This document shows, in pieces, positions 8,320-16,952 of a stretch of 44,201 nt of DNA. The position numbers and the translations under genes were made by a program. The DNA is from Pseudomonadota bacterium. Lineage in GTDB: Bacteria > Pseudomonadota > Gammaproteobacteria > Xanthomonadales > Rhodanobacteraceae. Every line of letters starts with the position of its first letter. The stretch's first letter is position 1. The notes under the pieces were generated by a model that was not told the origin of the DNA, searched no databases, and saw nothing but the letters and a program-made list of their open reading frames with translations. Where the stretch lies: the NCBI GenBank assembly GCA_021793575.1, contig JAJYSM010000023.1:1-44201 (forward strand). Reading direction: 5' to 3'.

Positions 8320-10629
8320 TCAGAACGGCAGCTTCAGTTTGGAGTCCACCGCCAGCAGTTGCTTGCGGAACACCTGCTGGATGCGCTTGAGCGCCGGCGC
8401 ATCGTCCGCCTCGAAACGCAGCACCAGCACCGGCGTGGTGTTGGAAGCGCGGACCAACCCCCAGCCGTCGGGCCAGTCCGCGCGCAGGCCGTCGATGGTG
8501 ATCAGCGCGGCGTCCTCGAAGCTGGCCTGCTGGCGCAGCTTGTCCATGAAGCGATAGTGCTCGCCTTCGGCCAGCTCGACTTTCAGCTCCGGCGTGGAGA
8601 CGCTCTTGGGCAGCGTGGCAAAGATCTCCTCCGGGCTGCGCCCCTGCAGGTCGCCGGCGAGTATTTCCAGCAGCCGCGCGGCCGCATAGATGCCGTCGTC
8701 GAAACCGTACCAGCGCTCCTTGAAGAAGAAGTGGCCGCTCATCTCGCCAGCCAGCTCGGCGCCGGTCTCGCGCATCTTCGCCTTGATCAGCGAGTGGCCT
8801 GTGCGCCACATCAGCGGACTGCCGCCGGCGTCGAGAATCTGGCCTTTCAGATGGCTGGTGCACTTGACGTCGTAGATGATGGTGGCGCCCGGCTGGCGTG
8901 ACAGCACGTCGCGCGCGAACAGCATCAGCAGCCGGTCCGGGTAGATGATCTCGCCGCCGCGGGTGACCACGCCCAGGCGGTCGCCGTCGCCGTCGAACGC
9001 CACGCCAAGATCGGCGCCGGTCTGCCGCACCGCCAGGATCAGGTCTTCCAGATTGTGCGGATCGGACGGGTCCGGATGATGGTTCGGGAACGTGCCGTCG
9101 ACCTCGCAATACAGCGGAATCACCTCGCAACCGACGCCCTCCAGCACCTGCGGCGCCAGCGCGCCGGGGATGCCGTTGCCGCAGTCGACGACGATTTTCA
9201 GGCGGCGTTCGGCAAGCACGTCAGAGACGATCTTCTCGATATAGTCCGGCGCCACGTCCACCTGACGCAGACTGCCCTGGCCATCACCGGGCAACGCACC
9301 ACTGACGATGCGCTGATACAGATCCTGGATCGCGCCCTCGGACAACGTCTCGCCGCCGACCACGATCTTGAAGCCGTTGTAGTCCGGCGGATTGTGGCTG
9401 CCGGTGACCGCCACGCCACAGCCGGTGTTGTAGCGATAGGCTGCGTAATAGACCACCGGCGTCGGCACCGCGCCGATGTCGATCACGTCGATGCCGGCCG
9501 CACGCAGGCCATCGGCCAGCGCCCCGGCCAGCTCCGGCCCGGACAGTCTTCCGTCGCGGCCGACCACGATCTCGTGCAGGCCCTTCTCGCCCATCAGCGC
9601 GCCGATCGACTGGCCGAGCGCATGTGCCACATCCTTGTCCAGCGTCTTGCCGACCACCCCGCGCACGTCATATGCGCGGAAGATGGTCGGATCCACCTGG
9701 GGCGGCGGTGACGCCACCGGCGCAGATGTCACGGTCGTGGCGGCCGACGGGTCGATTCGGGTCGTACGCATCTCGATTCTGGCTGGCACAGCCAACTCCT
9801 CAGGTTCATTCGTCGATGGCCTGCCCAGCCGCACCCGCAGCCACAGCAGGAACACGCCGCCGCCCACGCCGAGCAGGGTGAGCAACGCACTCAGCAGCAC
9901 AGAACGTGGCAGCACGATGAACGCGTCGGGCAGTCCGGCCGTCACGCTGAACACGCTGCCGGCAACCGGTGTGCCAAGCTCCTCCGCCTCGGCCGAGGCA
10001 GTGCCGTGCGACAGCAGTTGCACGTTGTCGCGATCGTCGCCCTGGCGCAGATCCAGCCGGCCACCGGCAGGCGGGATCGCGTCGAAGCGCTGCTGCAGCG
10101 GCGCAAACGGCAGCTCAACCCAGGCCCAGGCCTGCGGCGGTGCGCCCAGCGGCACCACCAGGGTGAGCCGCCGATCGCCGTTGCCGTAGGAAATACTCTG
10201 CGCCTGCGGCACGCCCTCGGCGCCCTGCGCGGCCATCAACTGGGCCGCCTTGGCATAACCGAACTTGCGATAGTTGGCGTGCAGCACCTCGCCGAGATCC
10301 GCGCTGTACAACTCCAGCTTTTTCACCTGCGGCAACTGCTGGCGCAGGGCGACCGCGGCCTGCGCCGGATCACGCATCAGCGCGGCCGGATCCGCCGCCG
10401 CCAGCACCTGCATGACCTTGGCCCGCTCGACGGCAATCTCAGCAGCCACGGCACGTGCCGCCTGATTCTGGGCGATGTGCACCTGCGCGATCGCGTGGCC
10501 CTCGTCGGCGATCAGCCAGGTTTGCCAGACGCAGAACAGCCCCAGCGCCACCAGCAGGGTGCCGCCCGCCAGCGGCAGCTGGTGCCGCCAGTCGACGCGC
10601 GGCCTCGCACCCGCTTTGCTCATGACCAT
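8320..10629 (-). CDS. algC: Phosphomannomutase/phosphoglucomutase with membrane-anchored N-terminal extension
   Basis: 769 aa with the chosen start. The C-terminal 460 residues form a complete alpha-D-phosphohexomutase, interconverting 6- and 1-phosphates of mannose or glucose for exopolysaccharide and LPS precursors. It has the phosphoserine loop TGSHNPP (near 410), the metal loop DGDGDRLG (near 545), the sugar loop GEMSGHFFF and the phosphate-binding RASNTTP. The N-terminal 310 residues are extra: a membrane segment at about 18-39, a probable periplasmic domain, and a second membrane segment at about 243-265. Catalysis would stay cytosolic. The ATG at 10629 has GGGG 7 nt upstream; an ATG at 10623 is the alternative. 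It follows dut, an order also seen in Pseudomonas (coaBC-dut-algC). Confidence 0.9.
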   Translation of the reverse strand: MVMSKAGARPRVDWRHQLPLAGGTLLVALGLFCVWQTWLIADEGHAIAQVHIAQNQAARAVAAEIAVERAKVMQVLAAADPAALMRDPAQAAVALRQQLPQVKKLELYSADLGEVLHANYRKFGYAKAAQLMAAQGAEGVPQAQSISYGNGDRRLTLVVPLGAPPQAWAWVELPFAPLQQRFDAIPPAGGRLDLRQGDDRDNVQLLSHGTASAEAEELGTPVAGSVFSVTAGLPDAFIVLPRSVLLSALLTLLGVGGGVFLLWLRVRLGRPSTNEPEELAVPARIEMRTTRIDPSAATTVTSAPVASPPPQVDPTIFRAYDVRGVVGKTLDKDVAHALGQSIGALMGEKGLHEIVVGRDGRLSGPELAGALADGLRAAGIDVIDIGAVPTPVVYYAAYRYNTGCGVAVTGSHNPPDYNGFKIVVGGETLSEGAIQDLYQRIVSGALPGDGQGSLRQVDVAPDYIEKIVSDVLAERRLKIVVDCGNGIPGALAPQVLEGVGCEVIPLYCEVDGTFPNHHPDPSDPHNLEDLILAVRQTGADLGVAFDGDGDRLGVVTRGGEIIYPDRLLMLFARDVLSRQPGATIIYDVKCTSHLKGQILDAGGSPLMWRTGHSLIKAKMRETGAELAGEMSGHFFFKERWYGFDDGIYAAARLLEILAGDLQGRSPEEIFATLPKSVSTPELKVELAEGEHYRFMDKLRQQASFEDAALITIDGLRADWPDGWGLVRASNTTPVLVLRFEADDAPALKRIQQVFRKQLLAVDSKLKLPF

Positions 10630-10696
10630 GTGCTGACCCCGCAGGTGCTGCCTGGCCGGTGGAATGATGCCGTGGATAACCGCGTCATTTTGCGTG

Positions 10697-11152
10697 CTAT
10701 CCGAGGCCGGTGGAACCAAATCCGCCATCGCCGCGTTCGCTCGGCGCGAACTCCGTCACCACCTTCAACCGCGCCTGCGCCACCGGCACCAGCAGCAGCT
10801 GCGCGATGCGGTCGCCCACGCCGATGGTGTAGGGCTGCTGGCCGCGATTCCAGCACGAAATCAGCAGCGGCCCCTGGTAGTCGGCATCGATCACGCCGAC
10901 CAGGTTGCCCATCACCAGTCCGTGTTTATGACCCAGCCCGGAGCGCGGCACGATCAGCGCGCACCAGCCGGGGTCACCGATGTGGATCGCCAGGCCGCTG
11001 GGCACCAGCGCACTCGCGCCCGGCGCCAGGGTCAGCGGTTGCTCCAGCGCCGCGCGCAGATCCATGCCGGCACTGCCGGGCGTCGCCGGCTGCGGCAGAG
11101 CGATGCTGTCGCCCAGGCGCGGGTCGAGAATCTTCAGCGCGATGTCGATCAT
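10697..11152 (-). CDS. dut: dUTP diphosphatase
   Basis: A 151-aa trimeric dUTPase that hydrolyses dUTP to dUMP and diphosphate. This keeps uracil out of DNA and feeds dTMP synthesis. All five family motifs are visible: GSAGMDLRA (I), [11 protein letters not shown] (II), [13 protein letters not shown] with the catalytic Asp (III), [11 protein letters not shown] (IV) and the C-terminal arm [10 protein letters not shown] (V). Its ATG overlaps the stop of coaBC in an ATGA arrangement (11149-11152), which indicates translational coupling. algC follows after a gap of about 67 nt. Confidence 0.97.
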   Translation of the reverse strand: MIDIALKILDPRLGDSIALPQPATPGSAGMDLRAALEQPLTLAPGASALVPSGLAIHIGDPGWCALIVPRSGLGHKHGLVMGNLVGVIDADYQGPLLISCWNRGQQPYTIGVGDRIAQLLLVPVAQARLKVVTEFAPSERGDGGFGSTGLG

Positions 11153-12354
11153 GCGCGGCCAGCCCGGTAGCGCTCGGCCACGTGCGCGATCAGCTGCCGC
11201 GCCAGCGCCGGCTTGGCGGCGCGCGGCAGTTCGACGGCGCCGCCGGCCCAGTACAAGGTCAGCGCGTTGTCGGCGGCCTCGAAGCCGAGGCCCTCGCCGA
11301 CGCGGTTGGCGGCGATCATGTCCAGCCCCTTGCGCTGCAGCTTGTCCTGCGCGTAGCAGGCCACCTCGTGCGTCTCTGCGGCGAAGCCGACCAGGAAGGG
11401 ATGGCCGTCCTGCGCCGACAGGCTGGCCAGGATGTCCGGGTTTTCACCGAGCTGCAGCAGCAGGCCGCTGCCGCCCTGCTTCTTCAGCTTCTGCGCCGAC
11501 ACTTCGAGCGGGCGGTAATCGCCGACCGCCGCCGCCGCAATGTAGATGTCTGCCTGCGCCGCGGCGGCCAGCACCGCGGCGTGCATCTGTGCCGCGCTGC
11601 GCACATCGATGCGCTGCATGACGCCGGTTGGTGTCGGCAGGCTCACCGGTCCGGCCACCAAGGTCACCCGCGCACCGGCCTCCGCCGCGGCCTGTGCCAC
11701 CGCGAAACCCATCCGCCCCGAGCTGCGGTTGCCGATGAAGCGCACCGGATCGATATCCTCGTAGGTCGGGCCGGCGCTGACCAGCACGTTCAGTCCGGCC
11801 AGCGTGCCTGGAACAAACGAGGCCAGCAGCGCGTCGCGCAATTCGTGCGGCTCCAGCATGCGGCCGGAACCGACATCGCCGCAGGCCTGTTCGCCGGAGG
11901 CCGGGCCCAACAGCTGCGCGCCGCGCTGGCGCAGCGCGGCCAGATTAGCCTGCACCGCCGGGTGTGCCCACATCAGCTGGTTCATCGCCGGCGCCAGGTA
12001 GAGCGGCGCGGCACTGGCCAGGCACAACGTCGTGAGCAGATCGTCGGCCATGCCATGCGCCAGCCGCGCCAGCAGGTCGGCACTGGCCGGCGCGATCAGG
12101 ATGCGCTCGGCCCAGCGCGCCAGCTCGATGTGGCCCATCGCCGCCTCGGCCTGGGCATCCCACAGGCTGACCCGCACGCTCTGCCCGGACAGGGCCTGAA
12201 ACGTGGTGGGGCTGACGAAATGGGTGGCGGCTTCGGTCATCACCACACGCACTTCGGCATCCAGCTCGCGCAGGCGACGAACCAGTTCACAGGACTTGTA
12301 GGCGGCGATGCCGCCGGACACTCCCAGCAGTACGCGGCGTTCGGCAAGACTCAT
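11149..12354 (-). CDS. coaBC: Bifunctional phosphopantothenoylcysteine decarboxylase / phosphopantothenate--cysteine ligase
   Basis: A 401-aa flavoprotein fusion acting in coenzyme A synthesis: CoaB couples 4'-phosphopantothenate to cysteine and CoaC decarboxylates the product. The N-terminal CoaC half has [11 protein letters not shown], the [12 protein letters not shown] region, PAMN, and the active-site Cys in [13 protein letters not shown]. The CoaB half has [31 protein letters not shown] and the KLKKQ loop. The start at 12354 ([15 protein letters not shown]) matches the usual N-terminus. A longer start at 12402 is possible but adds unconserved residues. First gene of coaBC-dut-algC and divergent from radC. 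Confidence 0.95.
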   Translation of the reverse strand: MSLAERRVLLGVSGGIAAYKSCELVRRLRELDAEVRVVMTEAATHFVSPTTFQALSGQSVRVSLWDAQAEAAMGHIELARWAERILIAPASADLLARLAHGMADDLLTTLCLASAAPLYLAPAMNQLMWAHPAVQANLAALRQRGAQLLGPASGEQACGDVGSGRMLEPHELRDALLASFVPGTLAGLNVLVSAGPTYEDIDPVRFIGNRSSGRMGFAVAQAAAEAGARVTLVAGPVSLPTPTGVMQRIDVRSAAQMHAAVLAAAAQADIYIAAAAVGDYRPLEVSAQKLKKQGGSGLLLQLGENPDILASLSAQDGHPFLVGFAAETHEVACYAQDKLQRKGLDMIAANRVGEGLGFEAADNALTLYWAGGAVELPRAAKPALARQLIAHVAERYRAGRA

Positions 12355-12450
12355 GTAAGGCGGACCTGACAATCGGGCTGACCGGTAGCTTACCGGATTC
12401 ATCCCGCCCGGCCGCTGCCTGCGTGTGGCGGCAACCGGCACGCTGCCGGC

Positions 12451-13122
12451 ATGAGCATCCGCGACTGGCCTGCGGGCGAACGCCCCCGCGAAAAACTGTT
12501 GGCACGCGGCAGCGCCGCGCTGTCCGACGCCGAATTGCTGGCCGTGCTGCTGGGCAGCGGCAGCCGCGGCAAGGACGCGATCGCGCTGGGCCGCGAGCTG
12601 CTCGCGGCCGCGGGCAGCCTGGGCGCCTTGCTGGGGCGGCCCGATCAGCAGATCCACGCGCAGGGACTGGGCCCGGCCAAGCGGGCACGGATCGCCGCCG
12701 CACTGGAGCTGGCCCGACGCAGCCTGGCCGAACAGCTGCAGCAGCTGCCGGCGCTGGGCAATCCGCGCGACAGCGGCGACTACCTGCGCGCCCGGCTGCG
12801 CCATCTGCCCTACGAGGTGTTCGGCTGCCTGTACCTGGACAACCGCCATCGCGTGCTGGCGTTCGAGGAGCTGTTCCGCGGTACCGTCGACGGCGCCAGC
12901 GTGCATCCGCGCGAGGTGGTGCGCGCCTGCCTGCAGCACAACGCCTGCGCCGTGATCTTTGCCCACAACCACCCGTCCGGCGTGGCCGAGCCCAGCGCCG
13001 CCGACCGCGCGATCACCCACGAACTGCGCGACGCACTGCGGCTGGTCGGCGTGCGGGTGCTCGATCACCTGGTGATCGGCAGCGACGAGCCGGTGTCGAT
13101 GGCGGCGCGCGGCCTGCTCTGA
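12451..13122 (+). CDS. radC: RadC family JAB-domain protein
   Basis: A 223-aa protein with an N-terminal helix-hairpin-helix-like region (ALSDAELLAVLLGSG) and a C-terminal JAB1/MPN-type metal-binding domain. The metal motif is intact: the Glu in the central strand region plus HNHPSG, with an Asp in the segment that follows. Despite its name, RadC has no proven role in DNA repair; related proteins are common on mobile elements, but this is the standard chromosomal form beside coaBC. Spacing to coaBC is 96 bp (divergent). The ribosome binding site is weak. Confidence 0.93.
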   Translation: MSIRDWPAGERPREKLLARGSAALSDAELLAVLLGSGSRGKDAIALGRELLAAAGSLGALLGRPDQQIHAQGLGPAKRARIAAALELARRSLAEQLQQLPALGNPRDSGDYLRARLRHLPYEVFGCLYLDNRHRVLAFEELFRGTVDGASVHPREVVRACLQHNACAVIFAHNHPSGVAEPSAADRAITHELRDALRLVGVRVLDHLVIGSDEPVSMAARGLL

Positions 13123-13137
13123 GCGCCGGCCGGACAT

Positions 13138-13167
13138 AAAAAAACGGCATGGTATGCACCATGCCGT
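13138..13167 (-). terminator. Intrinsic terminator, minus strand
   Basis: Stem ACGGCATGGT (13144-13153) and ACCATGCCGT (13158-13167) pair perfectly around a 4-nt loop. On the minus strand the stem is followed by seven U (13144 down to 13138). On the plus strand the U tract is absent, so it does not terminate radC. It must serve a leftward transcript starting in the gap between radC and argS. Confidence 0.85.
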
Positions 13168-13245
13168 GGGGCCGATTGGGGGAGAGGAGAGCGCGGCGTC
13201 TCCGGGTGCCCGTCCTGGAGGGGAGTCAAGCCAGGCACCGAGCTA
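13138..13245 (-). ncRNA. Candidate C-rich trans-acting small RNA
   Basis: Read leftward from about 13245 there are three consecutive structures. The first is a hairpin with arms GGTGCC/GGCACC extended by TGG/CCA, with loop CTTGACTCCCCT (within about 13205-13239). The second is a short GGAGA/TCTCC hairpin. A single-stranded C-rich tract CTCCTCTCCCCC follows, and the end is a perfect 10-bp terminator stem plus seven U. C-rich loops that can pair with Shine-Dalgarno sequences are the hallmark of sRNAs such as sX13 of Xanthomonas. I see similarity of design, not proven homology. No good promoter could be fixed; a TATAAG at 13316-13321 would give a longer RNA of about 170 nt. No coding gene on the minus strand could explain the terminator. 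Confidence 0.5.
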
Positions 13246-13316
13246 GTGTCGCAGCGCCGCATGACAAAACGGCGACAATGCCCGCGCCACACGAATCGCC
13301 GCCATCCCGCCGAAAC

Positions 13317-13489
13317 TTATACACAAAGCCTCTGCATCGGCATTTGCCGACCATTGCACGGATTTGACTGGAACTGCTCATTACAAAATATTGATTCTAC
13401 GAAGTTATTTATTTCGATTCTGGACTTTTTCGGCATTCTGTCCCGATGGGTGCACGGTGACACCCGCTTTCCCCACAGACTTATCCACA
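13317..13489 (+). promoter_or_regulatory. AT-rich segment with DnaA-box-like sites upstream of argS
   Basis: A perfect E. coli-type DnaA box TTATCCACA lies at 13481-13489. A one-mismatch copy TTATACACA is at 13317-13325, and a weaker TTCCCCACA is at 13469-13477. Between them (13378-13432) is an AT-rich stretch unlike the rest of the window. This whole 495-bp gap (13123-13617) otherwise holds only the small RNA candidate and the argS promoter region. Whether DnaA binds is untested. Confidence 0.35.
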
Positions 13490-13617
13490 AGGTATGTAGC
13501 CGCACTGCATCAAAAATCAGTGCCGGCCCGGACGTCCTGCGCCGGGTGGCTCGTGCGCGCTGCGCCGCGTGGCTGTCTGTTAGAGTGCGCGGTTCCATCA
13601 CGCATTTGACCCCACCC

Positions 13618-15306
13618 GTGAAAGCACAGCTGCGCGAACTGGTACTGCAGGCCATCCAGAGCCTGCAAAACGATGCCACCCTGCCTGTCGATCTGGCCGT
13701 TCCGGGGTTCGTGATCGAACGCGCGCGCAGCCGCGAGCACGGGGACTTCGCCAGCAATATCGCGCTGCTGCTGGCCAAACCGGCACGCGCCCGGCCACGC
13801 GAGCTGGCCGAGCGGCTGGTGACGGCCCTGCCGGCGAATGCGCTGGTGGCCAAGGTCGAGATCGCCGGCCCCGGCTTCATCAACTTTCATCTGGCCCCCG
13901 CCGCGTACCACGCCGAGCTGCGGCAGATCCTCGAACAGACCGATGCCTACGGCCGCAGCCGCAGTGGCGCGGGCAAGACGGTCGGGGTGGAATTCGTCTC
14001 GGCCAACCCGACCGGCCCGTTGCACGTCGGCCACGGCCGTGCCGCGGCGATCGGCGACTGCCTCAGCCGCCTGCTTGCAGCCACCGGCTGGAACGTCAGG
14101 CGCGAGTTCTACTACAACGACGCCGGCGTGCAGATCGCCAACCTCGCCATCTCGGTACAGGCGCGCGCGCGCGGCGTGACGCCCGCCGACAGCGGCTGGC
14201 CGGAGAGCGGCTATCGCGGCGATTACATCGCCGACGTGGCGCGCGCCTACCTCGACCGCGAGTCGGTGGTGGCGGATGGCGAGACGGTGATCGGCACTGC
14301 CGATGTGGACGATCTCGACGCGATCCGCCGCTTCGCCGTGGCCAGCCTGCGGCGCGAGCAGGACCTGGATCTGCAGGCGTTCGGGGTCGGCTTCGACACC
14401 TTCTTCCTGGAGTCGTCGCTGTACGCCGACGGCAAGGTGGAGGATACCGTGCGCGAACTGGTCGCCCACGGCCACACCTACGAGGAAGGCGGCGCGCTGT
14501 GGCTGCGCAGCACCGATTTCGGTGACGACAAGGACCGCGTGATGCGCAAGTCCGACGGCACTTACACCTACTTCGTGCCGGACGTGGCCTACCACCTGAG
14601 CAAGTGGCAGCGCGGCTACGAGCGCGCCATCACCGAGCTCGGCTCCGACCACCACGGCAGCCTGGCCCGCGTGAAGGCCGGCCTGCAGGCGCTCGCCTGC
14701 GGCATCCCGCAAGGCTATCCGGAATACGTGCTGCACCAGATGGTCACCGTGATGCGCGGCGGCGAGGAGGTGAAGATCTCCAAGCGCGCCGGCAGCTACG
14801 TCACCCTGCGCGACCTGATCGACGAGGTGGGCCGCGACGCCACGCGCTACTTCCTGATCTCGCGCAAGAGCGACTCGCAGCTGGTGTTCGACACCGACTT
14901 GGCACGCTCGCAGAGCAACGACAACCCCGTCTACTACATCCAGTACGCGCACGCCCGCGTCTGCAGCGTGCTGCGCCAGGCGCCGGAAAAAGGCTACACG
15001 TTCGACCTGCACGATGGCCTCGCCCAGCTGGCGCGGCTGGACAACGAGCACGAGCAGATCCTGCTCGCCGAGCTGTCAAAATATCCCGAGCTGGTCGAGG
15101 CGGCAGCGGCGAATCTGGAGCCGCACCTGGTGGCGGCGTGGCTGCGCGAGCTGGCCAACGCGTTCCACACCTATTACAACTCGCACCAGTTCCTGGTCGA
15201 AGACGCCGCGCTGCGCAACGCCCGGCTTGCGCTGGTGGTGGCGACGCGGCAGGTACTGAAAAACGGACTGGAATTGCTGGGCCTCGGCGCCCCGGAGACG
15301 ATGTAA
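13618..15306 (+). CDS. argS: Arginine--tRNA ligase
   Basis: A 562-aa class I synthetase that charges tRNA-Arg. It begins with the ArgRS-specific N-terminal domain (to about residue 110). The HIGH-type motif HVGH sits in [16 protein letters not shown], and the degenerate KMSKS is VKISKRAGS. The C-terminal DALR anticodon-binding domain ([11 protein letters not shown] onward) is complete. The open frame extends far upstream, but conservation begins at VKAQLREL. I therefore chose the GTG at 13618, with a TTG at 13606 as alternative. A TGn-extended -10-like hexamer TAGAGT lies at 13581-13586. The stop overlaps the next start by one base (TAATG), so argS and the SPOR gene are translationally coupled. 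Confidence 0.95.
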   Translation: MKAQLRELVLQAIQSLQNDATLPVDLAVPGFVIERARSREHGDFASNIALLLAKPARARPRELAERLVTALPANALVAKVEIAGPGFINFHLAPAAYHAELRQILEQTDAYGRSRSGAGKTVGVEFVSANPTGPLHVGHGRAAAIGDCLSRLLAATGWNVRREFYYNDAGVQIANLAISVQARARGVTPADSGWPESGYRGDYIADVARAYLDRESVVADGETVIGTADVDDLDAIRRFAVASLRREQDLDLQAFGVGFDTFFLESSLYADGKVEDTVRELVAHGHTYEEGGALWLRSTDFGDDKDRVMRKSDGTYTYFVPDVAYHLSKWQRGYERAITELGSDHHGSLARVKAGLQALACGIPQGYPEYVLHQMVTVMRGGEEVKISKRAGSYVTLRDLIDEVGRDATRYFLISRKSDSQLVFDTDLARSQSNDNPVYYIQYAHARVCSVLRQAPEKGYTFDLHDGLAQLARLDNEHEQILLAELSKYPELVEAAAANLEPHLVAAWLRELANAFHTYYNSHQFLVEDAALRNARLALVVATRQVLKNGLELLGLGAPETM

Positions 15307-16007
15307 TGGCAGCACGCAAGGGCAAGGGCCGGCAGGCCGTGCGCAATGGCAGCAACGGCTTTCCGGGTTGGGGCTACTTGGCGATCGGCATTGTGATCGG
15401 CGTCGTGGCAATGGCAGTGATGCTACGCAGCAGCCTGCCCAAGCCGGCCGGACCGCAGGCCAATCCGCAGGCCACCGCCCAGCACGCCAGCGAAGCGGGC
15501 GCGCTGGAGCCCGCCGGCAGCCAGAGCGTGCCGAAGAAACCGCAGTACGACTTCTACTCGGTGCTGTCGGAGAAGGAGGTGCGCATCCCCGACGCCGAGA
15601 TCAGCGCGCAGGCGAAGGCCGAGCAGCAGCAGAAGCAGCTTGCCGCGCAGCAGGCGCAGGCCGCTGCCCAGGCACCCGCCGCACAGTCGACCACTGCGGC
15701 CCATGCGCCGCAGGCAATCAGCGAAAACATCACCGCCGCCCCCGCCAGCGCGCTGCCGGCGCCGGCCGCCGGCAGCGGCTACCTGCTGCAGGTGGGCGCG
15801 TTCCCGAACGCGGCCGATGCGGAGACGCTGAAGGCCAAGCTCGCGATGCAGGGCTTCGTCGCCAACGTGCAGTCGGTCAGCATCGGCGGCCAGACTTACC
15901 ACCGCGTCCGGCTGGGACCGTTCCGCTCGGCCACCGCGCTGGAATCGACCAAGCAGCGCCTGGCCAGTGCCGGCATCAATGCGATTGCGCTGAAAGAAGG
16001 CAAGTAG
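15306..16007 (+). CDS. SPOR-domain membrane protein (FtsN-like)
   Basis: A 233-aa bitopic protein. A short basic cytoplasmic tail is followed by a membrane helix at about residues 22-40 (YLAIGIVIGVVAMAVML). A long Ala/Gln/Pro-rich periplasmic linker comes next, then a C-terminal SPOR domain from about residue 157 (YLLQVGAFPNAADAETLKAKL). SPOR domains bind denuded glycan strands at the division septum, and the layout resembles FtsN. The linker segment YDFYSVLSEKEVRIP is a recurrent feature of such argS-linked proteins. It is coupled to argS by a one-base overlap and followed by an intrinsic terminator. The link to division is inferred from family and layout. Confidence 0.87.
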   Translation: MAARKGKGRQAVRNGSNGFPGWGYLAIGIVIGVVAMAVMLRSSLPKPAGPQANPQATAQHASEAGALEPAGSQSVPKKPQYDFYSVLSEKEVRIPDAEISAQAKAEQQQKQLAAQQAQAAAQAPAAQSTTAAHAPQAISENITAAPASALPAPAAGSGYLLQVGAFPNAADAETLKAKLAMQGFVANVQSVSIGGQTYHRVRLGPFRSATALESTKQRLASAGINAIALKEGK

Positions 16008-16025
16008 CCGCTACGCGGCGCATCC

Positions 16026-16050
16026 AAGGCCACGCCAGGCGTGGCCTTTT
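16026..16050 (+). terminator. Intrinsic terminator of argS-SPOR operon
   Basis: AAGGCCACG and CGTGGCCTT form a 9-bp stem around CCAGG and are followed by a short U-rich tail (TTTTCATT). It lies 18 nt after the SPOR gene stop and before the convergent dehydrogenase gene. The U tract is short, and the minus strand has no U tract, so it acts on the rightward transcript. Confidence 0.8.
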
Positions 16051-16069
16051 CATTGGCGGCAACCGCAAG

Positions 16070-16933
16070 TCAGGCCGGGCGCTTCAGGCGGATCAGCGCC
16101 GAGATGTCGTCGTCGCCGTGGCCCTGGCGCATCAGCTCGGCGTAGTCGGCGAGCGACTGCTCGATCACGCGACCGCTGCAGCCGACCTGCGCGGCGATGC
16201 CCTGCACGATCGCCAGATCCTTGTGCAGCAGGGCCAGCTTGAAGCCCACGCCGAACTCGTTGCGCAGCAGGCTGGCGCCGCGCTTTTCCAGGAACCAGTT
16301 GCCAGCCGCGCCGGCGCCCAGCGTGGGGAGCAGCCGCTGCGGATCCAGGCCCAGCGCCTCGCCCAGTGCGAGGCCCTCGCACACCGCCTGGGCGATGCCG
16401 GCCACCAGCACCTGGTTGACCGCCTTGGTCGCCTGGCCGGCGCCGATGCCGCCCAGATGGGTGACTCGCAGGGCGTAGGCTTCCAGCACCGGGCGCGCAC
16501 GCTCCAGCACGTCAGCCTCACCGCCGACCATCACCGACAGCTTGCCGTTGTTCGCGCCCTCGACGCCGCCAGAGACCGGCGCGTCGAGAAAATCCACGCC
16601 CACCTCGGCCAGCCGCGCCGCCGCCCGGCGCGCAGTGTTCGGCGCCACGGTGGAGTGATCGATCACGATGCTGCCCGGCTTGAGATGCGGCGCCAGCGCC
16701 GCGACCGTAGCCAGCACATCGGCATCGGCGGTGACGCACAGCGTGACGATGTCGCACTCGGCCGCCAGCTCGGCCAGCGTGGCCGGTGCGGCCACGCCCA
16801 GCGTGGCGGCCAGCGATACCGCCTTCGCGTGCGTGCGGTTGGCCACAGCGCAGAGCAGGCCGTGCGCGCGGAGATGGCCAGCCATCGGCGCGCCCATGGC
16901 GCCGAGCCCGATGAAAGCTACCTTGACGGTCAT
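16070..16933 (-). CDS. NAD(P)-dependent beta-hydroxyacid dehydrogenase (3-hydroxyisobutyrate dehydrogenase family)
   Basis: A 287-aa enzyme with an N-terminal Rossmann fold ([17 protein letters not shown]), the substrate-binding [11 protein letters not shown], and the catalytic Lys in [13 protein letters not shown]. The family oxidises 3-hydroxyisobutyrate, tartronate semialdehyde, 4-hydroxybutyrate or glyoxylate-type substrates, and the exact substrate cannot be read from the sequence. The start at 16933 ([11 protein letters not shown]) follows AAGGA. It is the last gene of a leftward run with a patatin-like hydrolase, acetoacetate decarboxylase and 3-hydroxybutyrate dehydrogenase, with only 19 nt to the patatin gene. 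A C4 hydroxyacid substrate is therefore plausible. Confidence 0.85.
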   Translation of the reverse strand: MTVKVAFIGLGAMGAPMAGHLRAHGLLCAVANRTHAKAVSLAATLGVAAPATLAELAAECDIVTLCVTADADVLATVAALAPHLKPGSIVIDHSTVAPNTARRAAARLAEVGVDFLDAPVSGGVEGANNGKLSVMVGGEADVLERARPVLEAYALRVTHLGGIGAGQATKAVNQVLVAGIAQAVCEGLALGEALGLDPQRLLPTLGAGAAGNWFLEKRGASLLRNEFGVGFKLALLHKDLAIVQGIAAQVGCSGRVIEQSLADYAELMRQGHGDDDISALIRLKRPA

Positions 16934-16952
16934 GCGTTGCGTCCTTGGGGAA

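Noticed and set aside
12355-13137. Extension of coaBC upstream to a 662-residue protein
   Set aside because: The extra 260 residues lie opposite radC, which has a full JAB-domain motif, and the usual CoaBC N-terminus begins at 12354.
13317-13489. Chromosomal replication origin
   Set aside because: DnaA-like boxes and AT-rich DNA are present, but none of the genes usually near oriC (dnaA, dnaN, gidA, rpmH) lies in the window.
13246-13617. Extension of argS upstream into the AT-rich gap
   Set aside because: ArgRS conservation begins at VKAQLREL. The upstream segment contains regulatory-looking sequence and no protein-like conservation.
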